Assembly: GCA_903935335.1 (NCBI GenBank)
Contig: CAIZRG010000037.1
Span: 1 to 34,173, forward strand
DNA length: 34,173 nucleotides
Origin: Oligoflexia bacterium
GTDB lineage: Bacteria; Bdellovibrionota; UBA1018
Direction of reading: 5' to 3'
The notes beneath the pieces are model-generated. The model was not told the DNA's origin, ran no database searches, and saw only the letters and a program-made list of their open reading frames with translations. Below are positions 31,850 through 34,173 of the stretch, in pieces; the first letter of the stretch is position 1; every line of letters begins with the position of its first letter. The position numbers were made by a program, and so were the translations under genes.

Positions 31850-34071
31850 CCTAGTGCCGGTGTGGGACTGATTGGAGAAAATGATCTTTCAGATTCATTC
31901 CATTCTTCAACTTCAGTTTCACCGATGTCGTAGTACCATGCATGAATTCGAAGATGGCCTTGCAAGAGCTTTTCACGAACTATTGGGTAGCTTTTTAAAT
32001 TTTCAATTTGCTGAATCACATTGACTTCAACGGCTTCACGGACTGAGCATCCAGATGAAAGTTTAGGGCGAAGTTCCTCTAGCTGTTTTAACCAAGTAAC
32101 TATATGAGGCACCTTTTCCATTTCAGAGGGCATCATGGGTTCACCAGAAAGAAACCCTTTGATTGCACCACATTCTGAATGTCCACAGATAACTACTTCC
32201 TTAACCCCTAAGACAGCAATTGCAAACTCAATCGCTGCTCCCTCAGCAGGAGTACAATCTCCATTTGCCTGAGGAATCAAATTTCCAATATTTCGGAGCA
32301 CAAAGAGTTCACCTGGGTCGGTACTGGTAATGAGGTTAGGATCAATTCGGCTATCACAGCATGTGATGAATAAAGTATGAGGATACTGAGTTTGAGCTAG
32401 TTGAATAAAAAGGGTCCCATATTCGCTACCTATAATATGCTTAAATCGCTCAACTCCATAGCGAAGTCGGTTGAGATTTTTTTCTTCAGGAGAATGATCC
32501 AGAATTTTAAAGACTTCGTTATCATTTGAAGCAATAAGTCCAGCTAAATTCACTTTATAATTAAGCTTTAGAAAAATAGACTTATTTTTTGAACTCAGCC
32601 CTACAAACGCTACTTTTCTTTTTTGAATATTGGGATCTAAAACTTCAAGAAATTGGATTGCTCCTGATGAATCCATTTCTTTGACTCGTGACATATCTAC
32701 AATAAGTCCCTTTTGAATGGATTCACTCTCTAATTTTCTTCTAATCCCTTCAATTGTAGCAGCTGACATAAAGGTTAATGATCCATTGATTGAAAGATGA
32801 GATAAACCAGAGAATCCGAAGATGTCTATCTTTGCACTAGTATTTCCAAGACGAAAAGCCGTAATAACCAGTGCAGCTGCCAGTCCTGCTTGAATGCCTG
32901 AAATCAATCCTATAAAAGTGATAGCAATGAAGGTGAGCATTCCTACAAAACTTTCACTTCTTGAAACCTTCCAGAGTTTGATAAACTCCTTGGGATGAAG
33001 CATCCTCAAAGCTACGGAAAGTATGAGTCCTGCTAAGACAGCTACTGGGATCTGGCTCATCCAAGGTGATAAAAATAATATGGAAAAAACAAGAAAAAGG
33101 GAGTGAAAGACAGAAGAGCGTCTTGTTTTCGCTCCTGCTTCGACATTGAGTACAGATCTAGCTAAAACTGATGTAATAGGAAGTCCTCCAAAAAGACCTG
33201 ATCCTAAGTTTGCAATTCCTTGAGCGATTAATTCTTTATCGGGATTAGAACGCTCATGAGTGACTTTTTCTACACCTACAGAAGATAAAAGAGTTTCAAT
33301 GGACATGAGACTGAAAGCGACAAATATTAAGCTTACAAAGTCTCCGAGGTTGTTTGTAGGCAGGTGTGGCCAATTCCATAAAGGTAGCGTGGATGGTAGG
33401 TGACCGATAATTGGAGTTTTTATGTGAAGAATCGTCACTAAAAAAGATGGAATCAGAACTGCTAGCAGGGGTGAGGGCACTTTTTTTGATAATTTAGGGA
33501 ATAGAAAAAAAACTAGAATAGTTAATATGGCAATCAGTAAAGATTGGGTTTGAATTGTTCTGATGGACCCAAATACGTGCATCAGTATATTGATGGTATA
33601 GCTCTGATCAGGGGGAGGTAGTCCTAGTGCTCGAGGGAGCTGATTTACAAAGAGAAGAGATCCAATCCCTGCAGTAAATCCATAAATAACAGGCAATGGA
33701 GTAAATCGTATAAAACGTCCAAATCCAAAACTTCCTGAAGTAATTTGCAGGGCTCCACAGACAAGAATCAAGACAGCAAGTCCTCCTACTCCATATTGAT
33801 GGATAACTGTGGCAGTAAGAATAGGCATTGCGTTTGCTGGCCCACTAATGGATAGTTTTGATCCACCTAGCAGGCCACAAATAATTCCTCCTATTACGGA
33901 AGTAATGACTCCAGACATAGGATCCATCCCGCTTGCTAAAGCGAGGGCCAATGAAAGCGGAAGTGCAACACAAATGACTGTTGCAGCTGCTATTAAATCA
34001 TCTGCTAGAAAACGGGTTTTAAAAATCTCATTTTTTAAATAGGGTGAATCAGTGAATTTAGTTTTTTTCAT
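31846..34071 (-). CDS. SulP-STAS-beta-carbonic anhydrase fusion, probable bicarbonate transporter
   Basis: A 741-residue inner-membrane protein with three parts. Residues 20-405 are a SulP (SLC26-type) anion transporter with about 10-14 helices and the ISGPANAMPILTA segment (75-87). A STAS domain follows at about 415-525 (DMSRVKEMDSSGA at 459-471). The C-terminal part, about 535-718, is a beta-carbonic anhydrase: C571 in CCDSR, H631 and C634 in CGHSECGA bind zinc, and D573-R575 is the dyad. The enzyme domain is on the cytoplasmic side, so bicarbonate carried in or out may be converted to CO2 at once. AAGGA lies eight bases before the ATG. It stands alone on its strand beyond the tRNA. SulP-CA fusions are known; the substrate here is inferred. 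Confidence 0.9.
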   Translation of the reverse strand: MKKTKFTDSPYLKNEIFKTRFLADDLIAAATVICVALPLSLALALASGMDPMSGVITSVIGGIICGLLGGSKLSISGPANAMPILTATVIHQYGVGGLAVLILVCGALQITSGSFGFGRFIRFTPLPVIYGFTAGIGSLLFVNQLPRALGLPPPDQSYTINILMHVFGSIRTIQTQSLLIAILTILVFFLFPKLSKKVPSPLLAVLIPSFLVTILHIKTPIIGHLPSTLPLWNWPHLPTNNLGDFVSLIFVAFSLMSIETLLSSVGVEKVTHERSNPDKELIAQGIANLGSGLFGGLPITSVLARSVLNVEAGAKTRRSSVFHSLFLVFSILFLSPWMSQIPVAVLAGLILSVALRMLHPKEFIKLWKVSRSESFVGMLTFIAITFIGLISGIQAGLAAALVITAFRLGNTSAKIDIFGFSGLSHLSINGSLTFMSAATIEGIRRKLESESIQKGLIVDMSRVKEMDSSGAIQFLEVLDPNIQKRKVAFVGLSSKNKSIFLKLNYKVNLAGLIASNDNEVFKILDHSPEEKNLNRLRYGVERFKHIIGSEYGTLFIQLAQTQYPHTLFITCCDSRIDPNLITSTDPGELFVLRNIGNLIPQANGDCTPAEGAAIEFAIAVLGVKEVVICGHSECGAIKGFLSGEPMMPSEMEKVPHIVTWLKQLEELRPKLSSGCSVREAVEVNVIQQIENLKSYPIVREKLLQGHLRIHAWYYDIGETEVEEWNESERSFSPISPTPALG

Positions 34072-34173
34072 AAAACAATTCCTTGTAAATTTTAATTATT
34101 TTTTATAAAAAAAATAGATAGTTCTAATATTAAAATTTAAAAAAATTAAATAATATTTTACTATTTCTATAAT
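34072..34173. other. AT-rich region upstream of the SulP fusion gene
   Basis: Nearly all A and T. It must contain the promoter of the leftward SulP gene, but the base composition gives too many possible -10 boxes (for example TATAAA on the minus strand) to choose one. No gene is seen. Confidence 0.4.

Noticed and set aside
1..34173. CRISPR array, insertion sequence, prophage or integrative element
   Set aside because: No regular direct repeats, transposase, integrase or phage gene is present, and the tRNA-Arg is not followed by a repeated 3' end.

Overview
This 34.2 kb window is dense, AT-rich bacterial chromosome with about 37 protein genes, one tRNA and no sign of phage, insertion sequence or CRISPR array. 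LptD, LptE, HldD and several lipoproteins show a Gram-negative (diderm) cell with LPS. The GYF_2-PilZ protein, the von Willebrand A lipoprotein and the order rpsP-khpA-trmD-SPOUT methyltransferase-rplS-rnhB fit the former Deltaproteobacteria, perhaps a Bdellovibrionota-like lineage. That placement is inference; no rRNA or phylogenetic marker was compared.

Layout. 1-3.3 kb: a vWA lipoprotein converging on gamma-glutamyltranspeptidase. 3.4-6.5 kb: GYF_2/GYF_2/PilZ protein, alpha/beta hydrolase, pyrE and a SCO family protein in one tight run. 6.4-9.5 kb: nadB facing a lone MlaF-type ATPase and a membrane-anchored GYF_2 protein across a repeat-bearing gap. 9.6-11.3 kb: a very AT-rich secreted protein of unknown function behind dciA. 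11.3-14.2 kb: lptE-holA, then rpsT with a tandem universal stress protein on the other strand. 14.3-19.2 kb: hldD, a YhhQ-type queuosine-precursor transporter and a two-gene ABC importer with no binding protein. 19.2-20.1 kb: a DapF homologue with both catalytic cysteines replaced by serine. 20.2-24.8 kb: hemH, a receiver-only regulator, then rpsP-khpA-trmD-RNA methyltransferase-rplS-rnhB, with rimM absent. 24.8-31.6 kb: a STAS protein, then yraN, rsmI, accD, lptD, surE and an M23 lipoprotein. 31.7-34.1 kb: tRNA-Arg(CCU) and a SulP-STAS-carbonic anhydrase fusion.

Themes. Envelope building runs through the window (lptE, lptD, hldD, mlaF, accD, M23 peptidase), mixed with translation genes and cofactor genes (nadB, hemH, pyrE, queuosine salvage). 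Most genes are ordinary core functions. The most unusual signals are the Ser/Ser DapF homologue; a promoter plus roughly 145-nt leader before accD with two DNA dyads, a 13-bp hairpin and a second strand that could compete for the same pairing; a 16-bp dyad repeated exactly 80 bp apart between nadB and mlaF; a hexapeptide upstream reading frame overlapping the hemH start; and the AT-rich secreted protein. I found no convincing multi-gene system that is clearly new.
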